Positions 31,345 through 40,779 of a stretch of 64,000 bases of DNA are shown here, piece after piece (within the stretch, counting starts at the first letter, position 1; each line of letters starts with the position of its first letter). Origin of the DNA: Pricia antarctica (GTDB lineage Bacteria > Bacteroidota > Bacteroidia > Flavobacteriales > Flavobacteriaceae); assembly GCF_900101815.1 (NCBI RefSeq), contig NZ_FNAO01000005.1, positions 62,001-126,000 of the forward strand. Direction: 5' to 3'. The notes below the pieces were generated by a model. That model was not told the origin of the DNA. It saw only the letters and a list, made by a program, of their open reading frames with translations, and ran no database searches. The translations under genes were made by a program, and so were the position numbers.

Positions 31345-34300
31345 ATGAAAGAAGGTTTAGCAGGTAAGATTGCCAAAATGTTCATAGGTAGCAAATTAAC
31401 GGTGCTGCTTATGATAGTGTTTATGGTCATTGGAGTGTATAGTTCGTTTTTGATCCCGCGGGAGGAAGAACCCCAGATCGACGTGCCGATGGCCGATATT
31501 TTTGTGGGCTACCCCGGGGCGAGTCCGACCGAGGTGGAAAGTCGCGTGACAAAACCCTTGGAAAAACTGATTTCGAACATTAAAGGGGTGGAATATGTGT
31601 ATTCGACCTCAATGAAGGAACAGGGCATGGTGATCGTGCAATTTTACGTAGGCGAGGATATCGAACGCTCGTTCGTGAAGCTGTACAACGAGATTAACAA
31701 ACATATGGACATTATGCCGCAAGGCGTAACCTTTCCGCTCGTGAAGACCCGTGCTATCGACGATGTGCCGATGTTGGGTCTCACGCTGTGGAGCGAAAAT
31801 TACGACGACTACCGCCTAAAACAGATTGCACAGGAACTGACCGACGAGATCGAAAAAGTAACCGATGTTTCGGCCACCCAAAAAATAGGCGGGCGCGAAC
31901 GACAGTTACGCGTGGTGCTCGACAAGGATTTAATGGCCGCAAGCGGACTCGATTTTCTTTCCGTCGCCGAGATGATCAGGGTGAATAACCAACAGTTGAG
32001 CGGCGGTTCGTTCGATAAGAACGATACGGAATTTTTGGTCACCACGGGAAAATTCTTGAAAACGGTTTCCGATGTGGAGAATTTGGTTGTGGGCATACAG
32101 CAGAACCGACCTATTTACTTGAAGCAAATCGCAATTGTTCAGGACGGCCCCGAAATCCCAAAGGATTATGTATCCCTTGGCTTTGGGCAGGCCAGCCAAA
32201 AGGCAGGCACTTATAAATCCGAATACCCCGCAGTTACGATTTCCATCGCCAAGCGCAAGGGCGCGGATGCGATGAAGATTTCTGATGTGATCATCGATAA
32301 GGTAGACCATTTGAGAAAGACCTTGATTCCCGATGATGTGCATGTTGAAGTTTCGCGAAACTACGGGGAAACGGCTTCGCACAAGGTTTCTGAACTATTG
32401 ATGCACCTGATCGGGGCGATTATCGCCGTGACCTTTGTGGTCATGCTGGCCATGGGCTGGCGCGGCGGATTGGTGGTATTTTTGTCCGTTCCGATTACGT
32501 TCGCACTGACCTTGCTGAGCTATTATATGCTCGACTATACCCTGAATCGGATTACACTTTTTGCCTTGGTATTCGTAACCGGTATCGTAGTTGACGACTC
32601 CATTATTATCGCCGAGAACATGCACCGCCATTTTAAAATGAAACGATTGCCGTTCAAACAGGCGGCCCTGTATGCCATCAATGAAGTGGGCAACCCAACA
32701 ATTTTGGCCACTTTTACCGTTATCGCTTCGGTCTTGCCTATGGCCTTTGTATCGGGCTTGATGGGTCCGTATATGTCGCCGATGCCCATTGGTGCCTCGA
32801 TCGCGATGTTGTTATCGCTCTTTGTAGCCTTGACGATTACGCCATATTTAGGCTATATCTTTTTACGGGAAAAGGAGAAGAATGGAAAAGAAAAAGTTGA
32901 AAAACCTTTGGAGGATACCTTGATCTACCACTGGTACAAGAAGTTTGAGAGCCCCTTGATTGAGAACAAAAAATACCGTTGGCTGTTCTTGGGGATTACC
33001 TTCTTGCTATTGATAGGCTCGGTGGCGATGTTCTTTACAAAATCCGTTGCCGTAAAGATGCTGCCGTTCGATAATAAGAACGAGTTTCAGGTGGTCATTG
33101 ACATGCCCGAAGGTACGACCTTAGAGCGTACAGGAGTTGTAACCAAGGAGGTCGCCCAATACCTGCGAACCCGCCCCGAAGTCGTCAACTATCAAAGCTA
33201 TGTAGGCACCTCGGCCCCGATAACCTTTAACGGATTGGTACGCCATTACGACCTGCGCGGCGGTAGCAATATGGCCGATATTCAGGTCAATCTGATAGAT
33301 AAGGGTGAACGCAGTGCACAAAGCCATGGCATCGCCAGTTTGTTTCGGCCTGAAATACAGCGTATCGGTGCGAAGTACAACGCCAATATTAAAATTGTAG
33401 AAGTGCCGCCGGGGCCTCCTGTACTTTCCACAATAGTTGGCGAAATCTATGGCCCCGATTATGATACACAAATCGACATTGCGAATCAAGTGCAAAATAT
33501 CCTAAAAAATACCGATGATGTGGTGGATGTGGATTGGATGGTAGAGGATGACCAGAAGGAATATCAATTCATTATCGATAAGGAAAAGGCGATGTTGTAC
33601 GGTGTCGCACCGCAGCAAATAGCCCAGACCATGAACATGGCACTTTCGGAACGGGCGGTAACCAATCTATACGATGAGGATGCCGCCGACCAAATAGGAT
33701 TGCTATTGGCTTTGGACGAAAAGGAAAAATCCACAATCAACGATATCGCCCAATTAAAGGTCAAATCGAACCAAGGGAATATGGTTACGATTGGCGATCT
33801 GGCCGATATTGAGGAGACCACAAGTGCAAAAAGCATCTATCGCAAAAACCAAAAACGGGTAGTGTATGTCTTGGCCGATATGGCTGGGGAATTGGAGAGT
33901 CCCGTTTATGCTATTCTCGGCATGGAAGAAAAACTAAATGAAATTGCATTGCCACAAGGGTATGCCCTTAAAGAAATGTATTTGGGCCAGCCTGATTTTG
34001 AAGATGATTATACGGTTAAATGGGATGGGGAATGGCAAATTACCCTTGAAGTTTTTCGGGATTTGGGAATCGCTTTTTTAGGCGCCATAATATTGATTTA
34101 TATCTTGATCGTAGGATGGTTTCAAAACTTTAAAGCACCTATAGTAATGATGGTTGCCATACCATTATCATTGATAGGAATTGTATTAGGACATTGGGTT
34201 ATGGGCGCATTTTTCACGGCAACTTCTTTCATAGGCATGATTGCATTGGCAGGAATTATGGTTCGGAATTCGGTATTACTCATCGATTTTATCAATCTGC

Positions 34301-34575
34301 GATTAGCGGATGGTGTGCCATTAAAACAAGCGACAATCGAAGCTGGGGCAGTGCGTACCACTCCTATCTTGTTAACCGCGGGAACAGTGGTGATCGGTGC
34401 GTTCGTCATTTTGTTCGATCCTATTTTCCAAGGATTGGCCATCTCGCTGATGGGTGGTACGATTGTCTCTACGGTCTTGACTTTGTTGGTGGTGCCCTTG
34501 GTGTATTATATGATCGAAAGGAAAAAGTATCCGGAAATTGAGATTGAAGAAACAAAACACCAAAATGAAGATTAA
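31345..34575 (+). CDS. RND efflux pump, inner-membrane transporter
   Basis: The 1076-residue protein shows the RND layout: one N-terminal helix, a large periplasmic loop, six helices, a second helix-loop-six-helix half. Key motifs: GYPGASPTEVESRVTKPLEK in the pore domain, FVTGIVVDDSIIIAENM with the proton-relay Asp pair in helix 4, and GIMVRNSVLLIDFINLRL in helix 11. It resembles the hydrophobe/amphiphile-type pumps of Bacteroidota. The substrate is unknown. It is coregulated with a TolC channel, an adaptor and two small proteins downstream. Confidence 0.93.
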   Translation: MKEGLAGKIAKMFIGSKLTVLLMIVFMVIGVYSSFLIPREEEPQIDVPMADIFVGYPGASPTEVESRVTKPLEKLISNIKGVEYVYSTSMKEQGMVIVQFYVGEDIERSFVKLYNEINKHMDIMPQGVTFPLVKTRAIDDVPMLGLTLWSENYDDYRLKQIAQELTDEIEKVTDVSATQKIGGRERQLRVVLDKDLMAASGLDFLSVAEMIRVNNQQLSGGSFDKNDTEFLVTTGKFLKTVSDVENLVVGIQQNRPIYLKQIAIVQDGPEIPKDYVSLGFGQASQKAGTYKSEYPAVTISIAKRKGADAMKISDVIIDKVDHLRKTLIPDDVHVEVSRNYGETASHKVSELLMHLIGAIIAVTFVVMLAMGWRGGLVVFLSVPITFALTLLSYYMLDYTLNRITLFALVFVTGIVVDDSIIIAENMHRHFKMKRLPFKQAALYAINEVGNPTILATFTVIASVLPMAFVSGLMGPYMSPMPIGASIAMLLSLFVALTITPYLGYIFLREKEKNGKEKVEKPLEDTLIYHWYKKFESPLIENKKYRWLFLGITFLLLIGSVAMFFTKSVAVKMLPFDNKNEFQVVIDMPEGTTLERTGVVTKEVAQYLRTRPEVVNYQSYVGTSAPITFNGLVRHYDLRGGSNMADIQVNLIDKGERSAQSHGIASLFRPEIQRIGAKYNANIKIVEVPPGPPVLSTIVGEIYGPDYDTQIDIANQVQNILKNTDDVVDVDWMVEDDQKEYQFIIDKEKAMLYGVAPQQIAQTMNMALSERAVTNLYDEDAADQIGLLLALDEKEKSTINDIAQLKVKSNQGNMVTIGDLADIEETTSAKSIYRKNQKRVVYVLADMAGELESPVYAILGMEEKLNEIALPQGYALKEMYLGQPDFEDDYTVKWDGEWQITLEVFRDLGIAFLGAIILIYILIVGWFQNFKAPIVMMVAIPLSLIGIVLGHWVMGAFFTATSFIGMIALAGIMVRNSVLLIDFINLRLADGVPLKQATIEAGAVRTTPILLTAGTVVIGAFVILFDPIFQGLAISLMGGTIVSTVLTLLVVPLVYYMIERKKYPEIEIEETKHQNED

Positions 34576-34636
34576 GAAATATAGATAACGAAAAAGATTC
34601 CTGCGTTTACGGGAATGACATTAAAACGAAATATTT

Positions 34637-34942
34637 ATGAAACTACTGATCGTAACCGTCGTAGAGCAATTCGAAAAAGAAATCTTGCGACTCTTTAAAC
34701 AAGCGAATATCGAGAGCTTTAGCGGCTCGGACATTGATGGGTATAAAAATCATACGTCAATGGTGCGAACCGCAAGTTGGTTCCCTAGTGAAAAAGGTAG
34801 GGTAGAATCAAGTTTGTTCTTTTCCTTTACCGAAGATGGAAATATTGAAATCCTTTTCGAGCTGATTAAAGAATTTAATTCAACCTTGGAAACCAACAAC
34901 CCCATAAAAGCGGTGGTGGTTCCTATAGAAAAATCTATTTAA
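34637..34942 (+). CDS. PII-like / DUF3240-type small protein
   Basis: The 101-residue protein begins MKLLIVTVVEQFEKEILRLF and ends NPIKAVVVPIEKSI, with a middle part VESSLFFSFTEDGNIEILFE. This fits the ferredoxin-like PII/CutA-type fold that often follows RND pumps in this group (DUF3240-like). Such proteins may bind metal or nucleotide and modulate the pump. It lies 61 bp after the pump gene. Confidence 0.6.
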   Translation: MKLLIVTVVEQFEKEILRLFKQANIESFSGSDIDGYKNHTSMVRTASWFPSEKGRVESSLFFSFTEDGNIEILFELIKEFNSTLETNNPIKAVVVPIEKSI

Positions 34943-34961
34943 GAACTTAAAATCAACAATT

Positions 34962-35168
34962 ATGATCAACAGATATATCCGTGCCATTGCGGGCATCTTC
35001 ATTATCATCAGCGTGCTTTTGGCGATGTACGTCAACATTAACTGGCTTTGGTTTACCCTTTTCGTGGGTGCCAATCTATTACAATCTTCTTTTACTCAAT
35101 GGTGCTTAATGGAGAAATTCTTGCACAAATTAGGTGTGAAGAAAGAAGGGGATAGTTGTACGGTTTAA
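34962..35168 (+). CDS. DUF2892 inner-membrane protein
   Basis: The 68-residue protein has two helices: RYIRAIAGIFIIISVLLAMY and WLWFTLFVGANLLQSSFTQW, then CLMEKFLHKLGVKKE. This is the YgaP-type DUF2892 fold, common as a small partner of sulfur-transfer and efflux genes. It is the last gene of the efflux operon, 19 bp after the PII-like gene. Confidence 0.8.
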   Translation: MINRYIRAIAGIFIIISVLLAMYVNINWLWFTLFVGANLLQSSFTQWCLMEKFLHKLGVKKEGDSCTV

Positions 35169-35278
35169 TGTTAAAATTAGTAAAACAGAAGAATTGGCGG
35201 GAAACAGGTTTCTATATTTGAATTCTAAAAGTCATTGCCGGCAAATTCACATGGTGGGCAAGATTTTCGCCGATGTTA

Positions 35279-35680
35279 CTACAAAAAAATGTACCAGTCC
35301 GCTTCGGCCTTGAGTGGTAAGGCCTTTAAAGTCCGTAGGGATCTTTTTGCGTAAGGGTACAATCCTATTTCTGCGGCATAATCTGAAATTTGGTGCACTT
35401 CTATATTGTCGGGCAAATGGCCATGAAGGGCGACCCTGAGAAATTTATCGATTTCTTCCTGTATTTTGGTGGTGCTCATAAAGTTGATTCCAGGAAGATT
35501 AACATGCACTAATTTAACATCCGTTTTTAGGGAATTGAACAATATTACGGCTTTGTGATATGCCGGTACATTCTCAATCTAAAATTCGAATCCGAAAACT
35601 ACTTTTTTGAGATCAAAATCAGGGAATTATTCTGTGATGACCAATACGGGTATTCTGTGATGATTGTTTCCATCGGTAAG
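35279..35680 (-). pseudogene. Universal stress protein, second domain only
   Basis: On the reverse strand a frame reads RIPVLVITE, a stop, FPDFDLKKVVFGFEF, another stop, then the longer segment from 35542: ILFNSLKTDVKLVHVNLPGI, then STTKIQEEIDKFLRVALHGH and EVHQISDYAAEIGLYPYAKR. This is the second domain of a USP with an in-frame stop near its start. The first domain is missing. A perfect reverse-strand promoter at 35713-35755 is upstream, so the remnant is probably still transcribed. Confidence 0.7.
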
Positions 35681-35712
35681 GTCGTATTTTTCGTACTTTA
35701 AATCTATGGTCT

Positions 35713-35786
35713 CAAAGTTATGACAGACATCCTAGAGTTTTTATGATTAAAGTCATTGTTGCATAACAACATAATTTGGAGTTTTG
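35713..35786. promoter_or_regulatory. Bidirectional Crp/Fnr-type promoter, exporter operon and USP remnant
   Basis: TGATTAAAGTCA (35744-35755). Forward: 23 nt, then GAGTTTTG (35779-35786). Reverse: 23 nt, then TAACTTTG (35713-35720), a perfect box. The forward start site (about 35791) lies after the ATG at 35788, which rules out that start for the next gene. Confidence 0.65.
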
Positions 35787-35856
35787 AATGGTGGCAATCT
35801 TGCAAACTTTTCTCGATAATTTTGTTGGGAATATAACCAACCTAAGACATCAACCA

Positions 35857-36939
35857 TTGAAAAAAAGTATCCTATTTTTTGTTACGCTGTTGTGGCTTTC
35901 ATGCGATGGGAAACAGGAAAAAATCCTTCCCCGGAAAACAGCCTTGACCGAATCGGTCTATTCTTCGGTAACCGTTCAACCGGATAGCCTATACCAAGCG
36001 TATGCAGCCGTAGCGGGAATTTTGGATAATAACTTGGTCGAGGAAGGCGATATCGTTGAAAAGGGAACACCATTGCTACAAATCATCAATAACACGCCAA
36101 AGCTGAATACCGAAAACGCAAAACTGGCATTGCAATTGGCATGGGAAAACTATAGCGGAAGTTCGGCAGTTTTAAAAGGATTGAAGGACGAAATACAGGC
36201 AGCGAACTTGACATTTCAGAACGATTCCATCAATTTCTTTCGGCAAAAGCGATTATGGGAACAGCAGATCGGCTCAAAAGTGGAATTCGACAACCGTAAG
36301 CTGGCCTACGAACTTTCCCGTAACAATCTGAACTTGCTAAGAAGCCGATACGACCGAACCCAAAACGATTTGCACACACAGGTGCTACAAGCTTCCAACA
36401 CTCTAAAAACTTCCCAAATCGCAACGGAAAATTTTACTGTTACCAGCAAAATCAATGGAAAGGTCTATGCGCTATTTAAGGAACCAGGAGAAATCGCAAC
36501 CACAATGGAACCGCTAGCATCAGTAGGCAGTGATGCTGTTTTTATCATTGAAATGCTGGTCGATGAGGTCGATATTGTAAAACTGACCGTCGGCCAAAAG
36601 GTGTTGGTTACCTTGGATGCATATCAAGGGGAAGTTTTCGACGCTGATGTCAGTAAGATCTATCCACGAAAAGATGAAAGGTCGCAGACGTTTAAGGTGG
36701 AGGCACGTTTTAAAAATCCTCCAAAAACTTTATATCCCGGTCTGGCAGGGGAGGGCAATATTGTCATCGCCCAAAAAGAGGATGTGTTGACCATTCCCAA
36801 ATCCTATCTTATCAATGGAAATCAAGTAAAAACCGAAAATGGATCGGTAGCCGTAAAAATCGGACTGCAAAACCTAGACCAAGTCGAAATTCTTGAAGGC
36901 CTTGATGCCGACACCCCTATCTTAAAGCCAGAGAAATGA
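35857..36939 (+). CDS. HlyD-type adaptor of a MacB-like exporter
   Basis: The start is set at TTG 35857, which gives a lipoprotein leader (KKSILFFVTLLWLSC). The longer frame from 35788 begins before the promoter start site. The 360-residue protein has the adaptor layout: EGDIVEKGTPLLQIINNTPK in the lipoyl half, a long helical hairpin, FTVTSKINGKVYALFKEPGE, and the membrane-proximal part LYPGLAGEGNIVIAQ. It pairs with the FtsX-like permease and the ABC ATPase. Its stop overlaps the permease start by 4 nt. Confidence 0.85.
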   Translation: MKKSILFFVTLLWLSCDGKQEKILPRKTALTESVYSSVTVQPDSLYQAYAAVAGILDNNLVEEGDIVEKGTPLLQIINNTPKLNTENAKLALQLAWENYSGSSAVLKGLKDEIQAANLTFQNDSINFFRQKRLWEQQIGSKVEFDNRKLAYELSRNNLNLLRSRYDRTQNDLHTQVLQASNTLKTSQIATENFTVTSKINGKVYALFKEPGEIATTMEPLASVGSDAVFIIEMLVDEVDIVKLTVGQKVLVTLDAYQGEVFDADVSKIYPRKDERSQTFKVEARFKNPPKTLYPGLAGEGNIVIAQKEDVLTIPKSYLINGNQVKTENGSVAVKIGLQNLDQVEILEGLDADTPILKPEK

Positions 36940-38198
36940 TCAATTGGAAAGTCATACTCAACATTGCCAAGACACATTTGTTGACCAAGATGAAAAGTAC
37001 GGTTACGGCTGCGCTCGGGGTAACTTTTGGTATTGGGGCATACATTACCATGGCGGGGTTTATGACCGGGCTGAACGATCTACTCGATGGGCTGACGCTC
37101 AACCGAACGCCACACATCCGATTGTATAACGAAATCGAACCTTCCGAAAAGCAGCCAGTTTCCCTATATGCCGAGTTTGAGAATGCTTTCAACGTAGTGC
37201 GCTCAGTGAAACCGAAACAGAGCCAAAAAAAGATTCACAATGCGCTGCCTATCTTAAACTATCTTAAAGCCAACGATGCCGTAAAAGGGGTGACCCCACA
37301 ATTGCTGGCGCAAATTTTCTATATCTCTGGCTCAATAGAATTGGGCGGTACCTTGGTAGGGGTAGATATTACCGAGGAAGCGCGCCTGTCAAACATTAAC
37401 GACTACATCGTAGAAGGAACACCTGAAGCATTGCGAAATAATGCCAACGGAATCCTTTTGGGTGCGGGGTTGGCCGAAAAAATGTCCCTTTCGGTGGACG
37501 ACCGTGTGCAGGTCAGTACCGTAGCAGGGACTATTTTTCCCTTAAAAATCGTTGGTATCTATCAAAGTGGATTGGCCGAAATCGATAATGTGCAGAGCTA
37601 CGTGAACCTAAAGACCGCACAACGTATTTTGGGCGAACCGGAAAACTATATTACCGATATTAACATAAAGCTCTTTAATATAGATCAGGCACCGGCAATG
37701 GCGATAGGGTTGCAACGGCAATTCGATGTCAAAGCCATCGATATCAACAAGGCCAATGCACAATTTGAAACCGGTTCCTACATCAGAAACCTGATTACCT
37801 ACGCCGTTTCGATTACGCTGTTGATTGTGGCCGGATTTGGGATCTATAACATTCTGAACATGCTTATTTACGAAAAAATGAAGGACATCGCCATTTTAAA
37901 GGCAACTGGATTTTCAGGTCGCGACGTGCAATTGATCTTTATGAGCCAAGCGATGATCATTGGTCTTATGGGCGGACTTTTGGGCTTGTTGATGGGTTTC
38001 GGCCTTTCCGTTATGATCGACAATGCGCCCTTTGAGACCGAGGCGTTGCCGACGATCAAGACCTACCCCATCAATTACAATCCCATGTATTATGCCATAG
38101 GAATCGTCTTTGCGTTGATATCCACTTTTATTGCAGGATATTTACCGGCCAACAAGGCGAAAAAAATCGATCCGGTAAAAATCATTAGGGGTACTTGA
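36936..38198 (+). CDS. MacB-like/FtsX-type ABC transporter permease
   Basis: The 420-residue protein has an N-terminal helix, a large extracytoplasmic domain (about 45-280) and three helices at the C-terminus (SITLLIVAGFGIYNILNMLI, the IGLMGGLLGLLMGFGLSVMI helix and YAIGIVFALISTFIAGYLPA). The extracytoplasmic part holds the MacB-type domain; the conserved tail PANKAKKIDPVKIIRG is present. It transports lipoproteins, peptides or antibiotics as part of a three-part complex. It overlaps the adaptor gene, which suggests coupled translation. Confidence 0.9.
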   Translation: MINWKVILNIAKTHLLTKMKSTVTAALGVTFGIGAYITMAGFMTGLNDLLDGLTLNRTPHIRLYNEIEPSEKQPVSLYAEFENAFNVVRSVKPKQSQKKIHNALPILNYLKANDAVKGVTPQLLAQIFYISGSIELGGTLVGVDITEEARLSNINDYIVEGTPEALRNNANGILLGAGLAEKMSLSVDDRVQVSTVAGTIFPLKIVGIYQSGLAEIDNVQSYVNLKTAQRILGEPENYITDINIKLFNIDQAPAMAIGLQRQFDVKAIDINKANAQFETGSYIRNLITYAVSITLLIVAGFGIYNILNMLIYEKMKDIAILKATGFSGRDVQLIFMSQAMIIGLMGGLLGLLMGFGLSVMIDNAPFETEALPTIKTYPINYNPMYYAIGIVFALISTFIAGYLPANKAKKIDPVKIIRGT

Positions 38199-38376
38199 AA
38201 AATATTGGCAGTAAGTAACAGTTTATGAGTGCAATGTTTAAATGGCAGTAATCCTTAATCAAAGAAAGATTTTCTCCAACCGAATAAAACCCATAAATTT
38301 TTGCCATACAATTTTAGGGGATCTTGTGTACGGTAACTGAGCGCAGACTAGGTATGAACTTGAACTCTTTTGAAAC

Positions 38377-39051
38377 ATGAAACTTGTTCTGGAAACAAAA
38401 AACATAAACAAACACTTTTACAAGCCCAAGGATTTTCATGTGCTGAAGGATATTTCTTTTGGAATCAAAGAAGGGGAGTTTGCATCTATAATGGGGAAAT
38501 CCGGTTGTGGGAAATCTACTTTACTTTACATTCTTTCCACTATGGATACGGACTATACGGGAGACTTGTATCTAAACGATCAATTGATAACCGGAAAACC
38601 CCATGAAGAACTTTCTCGGATCCGTAATAAGAATATCGGGTTCGTGTTCCAGTTCCATTACCTCTTGACGGAATTTAGCGTACTTGAAAACGTGATGTTA
38701 CCCGCCAAAAAATTGGCCGAGAAGTCACAAGCAGAAATCGAACATGATGCCCATGAGAAATTGAAAATGCTGCATATAGAACATTTGACCGAACAACGCG
38801 CATCAAGAATTTCTGGGGGAGAAAAACAACGGGTAGCGATTGCCCGTGCTTTGATCAACAATCCCACCATCTTGATGGGCGACGAACCTACAGGGAATTT
38901 GGACAGTCAAAACTCCGAAAACGTCTTCAATATCTTTAAACGCCTTACCGAAGAGCAACGGCTTTCGCTCTTGGTCGTAACCCATGACGAAGATTTTGCC
39001 AAGCGTACAGATCGTATTATCGAAATGGAGGATGGGCGAATAGTAAATTAA
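38377..39051 (+). CDS. ABC transporter ATP-binding protein (MacB/LolD type)
   Basis: The 224-residue protein has Walker A GKSGCGKST, Q-loop FQFHYLL, ABC signature RISGGEKQRVAIARAL, Walker B ILMGDEPTGNLD and H-loop VVTHD. The GEKQRVAIARAL and EPTGNLD sequence places it with the LolD/MacB ATPases. A gap of 178 bp without operator separates it from the permease, so it may be transcribed from its own promoter or by readthrough. Confidence 0.93.
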   Translation: MKLVLETKNINKHFYKPKDFHVLKDISFGIKEGEFASIMGKSGCGKSTLLYILSTMDTDYTGDLYLNDQLITGKPHEELSRIRNKNIGFVFQFHYLLTEFSVLENVMLPAKKLAEKSQAEIEHDAHEKLKMLHIEHLTEQRASRISGGEKQRVAIARALINNPTILMGDEPTGNLDSQNSENVFNIFKRLTEEQRLSLLVVTHDEDFAKRTDRIIEMEDGRIVN

Positions 39052-39086
39052 ATTACTTTGGCCCTATTGATTTCAGTTTACATAGT

Positions 39087-40556
39087 ATGATCGATATCAT
39101 ATTCATTACAAAGCAAACAGCCTATTTTAGCCATCGCTTTATTAAGCTACGCCAGATGCTCTACACCATTTTTTTCATCATTTATGTGGTCATTGCCCTT
39201 GCCATCGTAATCAGTCTTTTGGTCAACGGGGTACGCCCTTCAAAGACCTTAGCATGGCTCTTGGCTATATTTACGATTCCCGTTGGGGGAATCTTGTTAT
39301 ACCTAATGGTGGGCAGAAATCGCAGAAAGAAACGGTGGGAGCGATTGTCTAAAGAGATCGTTCGGACGGACGGCGGGACTGTTATTCCAGAAACCCCTAA
39401 AATTAATGAAAAACATAAGAAACTAATTCGCTTAATCCAGCAGAACAGTGGTTTTAATCCTTCTGAAAATAATGAAGTGGTGTATCTAAAGGATGGCAAA
39501 ACGACCTTCAAGACTATTTTCAGCACATTGGAAACCGCTACGGACTACATTCACCTGCAATATTACATATTCGAGGAAGGCGAATTGGCCGATAAACTAT
39601 TGGAACTGTTCAGGACAAAGATGCTACAGGGTGTTAAAATACGTTTGATCTACGATGGTATCGGAAGCTTTTCGTTGAGCAGACCCTATCTTAAAAAATT
39701 GAAGCAAATCGGGGTCGAGGTCTTTCCGTTTTTGCCCTTTAGTTTCGGGCGGTTTTTGGTATCCCTCAACTATCGAAACCATCGGAAAATCATCGTAGTC
39801 GATGGCGTTACGGCATTTACCGGCGGCATCAACGTATCGGACAAATACCTGAAAGACGATACAATTTTGGGAAAATGGCACGATATGCACCTTAAAATCC
39901 AAGGTCCGGCGGTGGATGAACTGAACCAAGTCTTTCTAGTGGATTGGCAGTTGGTAAGCGGGCAAGAAATCCGGCCCTCTCGAAAAACAGCATCTTTTGT
40001 AGGTGGAGAATCTACGGTTCAAATTGTTTCTAGCGGGCCTGATGATGATTTTCCGGCCATCGAACAGGTCTATTTTTCGATCATCAATTCGGCGGAGCGC
40101 TATTTGTATATCACCAACCCCTATATCATTCCCGGGCAATCCATTCTTACCGCACTGGAAACGGCCGCCCTCAGCGGGGTCGATGTGCGTTTGTTGATCT
40201 CTGAAAAGAACGATAGCCGATTAGTCAACTGGAGCGTGCGTTCCTATTTTGAACCCTTGCTCAGGGCCGGGATCAAGGTATATCTTTTCCCAGATGGATT
40301 TCTGCACAGTAAAATTATGCTTAGCGATGATGCCATCGCATCGGTAGGTACCGCGAATATCGATGTACGCAGTTTTGAACAAAACTATGAGGTCAACGCG
40401 ATCATCTATGACCCAAAAGTCGTTACAGCGTTAAAGGAAGATTTTTTACAGGATAGCCAGGGTAGCCGTCAACTTACCTACCAAGAACATCAAAAACGGT
40501 CATGGCCCGATAAATTAAAGGAAGGGTTTGCCAAGGTTTTTAGTCCGATATTATGA
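39087..40556 (+). CDS. Cardiolipin synthase (phospholipase D family)
   Basis: The product (489 aa, or 466 from the alternative ATG at 39156) has two membrane helices at its N-terminus and two HKD motifs: NHRKIIVVDGVTAFTGGIN in the first half and LHSKIMLSDDAIASVGTANI in the second. It condenses two phosphatidylglycerol molecules to cardiolipin and glycerol at the inner membrane. The start at 39087 lies 35 bp after the ABC ATPase stop; the alternative at 39156 begins just before the first helix and is equally plausible. Confidence 0.9.
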   Translation: MIDIIFITKQTAYFSHRFIKLRQMLYTIFFIIYVVIALAIVISLLVNGVRPSKTLAWLLAIFTIPVGGILLYLMVGRNRRKKRWERLSKEIVRTDGGTVIPETPKINEKHKKLIRLIQQNSGFNPSENNEVVYLKDGKTTFKTIFSTLETATDYIHLQYYIFEEGELADKLLELFRTKMLQGVKIRLIYDGIGSFSLSRPYLKKLKQIGVEVFPFLPFSFGRFLVSLNYRNHRKIIVVDGVTAFTGGINVSDKYLKDDTILGKWHDMHLKIQGPAVDELNQVFLVDWQLVSGQEIRPSRKTASFVGGESTVQIVSSGPDDDFPAIEQVYFSIINSAERYLYITNPYIIPGQSILTALETAALSGVDVRLLISEKNDSRLVNWSVRSYFEPLLRAGIKVYLFPDGFLHSKIMLSDDAIASVGTANIDVRSFEQNYEVNAIIYDPKVVTALKEDFLQDSQGSRQLTYQEHQKRSWPDKLKEGFAKVFSPIL

Positions 40557-40620
40557 TGTTCAAATCTCGTCCTTTTGTTGGTTACCCTATTTCAAAACAG
40601 TCCCTAAAAAATCATATCGA

Positions 40621-40663
40621 TAAATGTACTCGAGGGGACTTTCATCCAAAATGATTTAAATCA
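40621..40663 (-). promoter_or_regulatory. Orphan reverse-strand Crp/Fnr-type promoter
   Basis: The perfect palindrome TGATTTAAATCA (40652-40663) is followed on the reverse strand after 23 nt by TACATTTA (40621-40628). No reverse-strand gene follows; the transcript would run into the end of the cardiolipin synthase gene as antisense. Confidence 0.5.
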
Positions 40664-40731
40664 TCCCAAAAAGACATTTCATTGTGATATCAGATTACCC
40701 ACATTAATCATCCAAAATTATTTCTATTAAC

Positions 40732-40774
40732 TGATTTGAATCATTTCGTAAGCATTGTTCGTATCTTAATATTC
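40732..40774 (+). promoter_or_regulatory. Crp/Fnr-type operator before the phosphorylase remnant
   Basis: TGATTTGAATCA (40732-40743) lies 23 nt before TAATATTC (40767-40774), a weak box. It presumably served the glgP gene before its 5' part was lost. Confidence 0.4.
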
Positions 40775-40779
40775 CTGTT

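Noticed and set aside
35788-35856. ATG start at 35788 for the exporter adaptor
   Set aside because: It lies upstream of the calculated start site and puts 23 residues before the lipoprotein leader.
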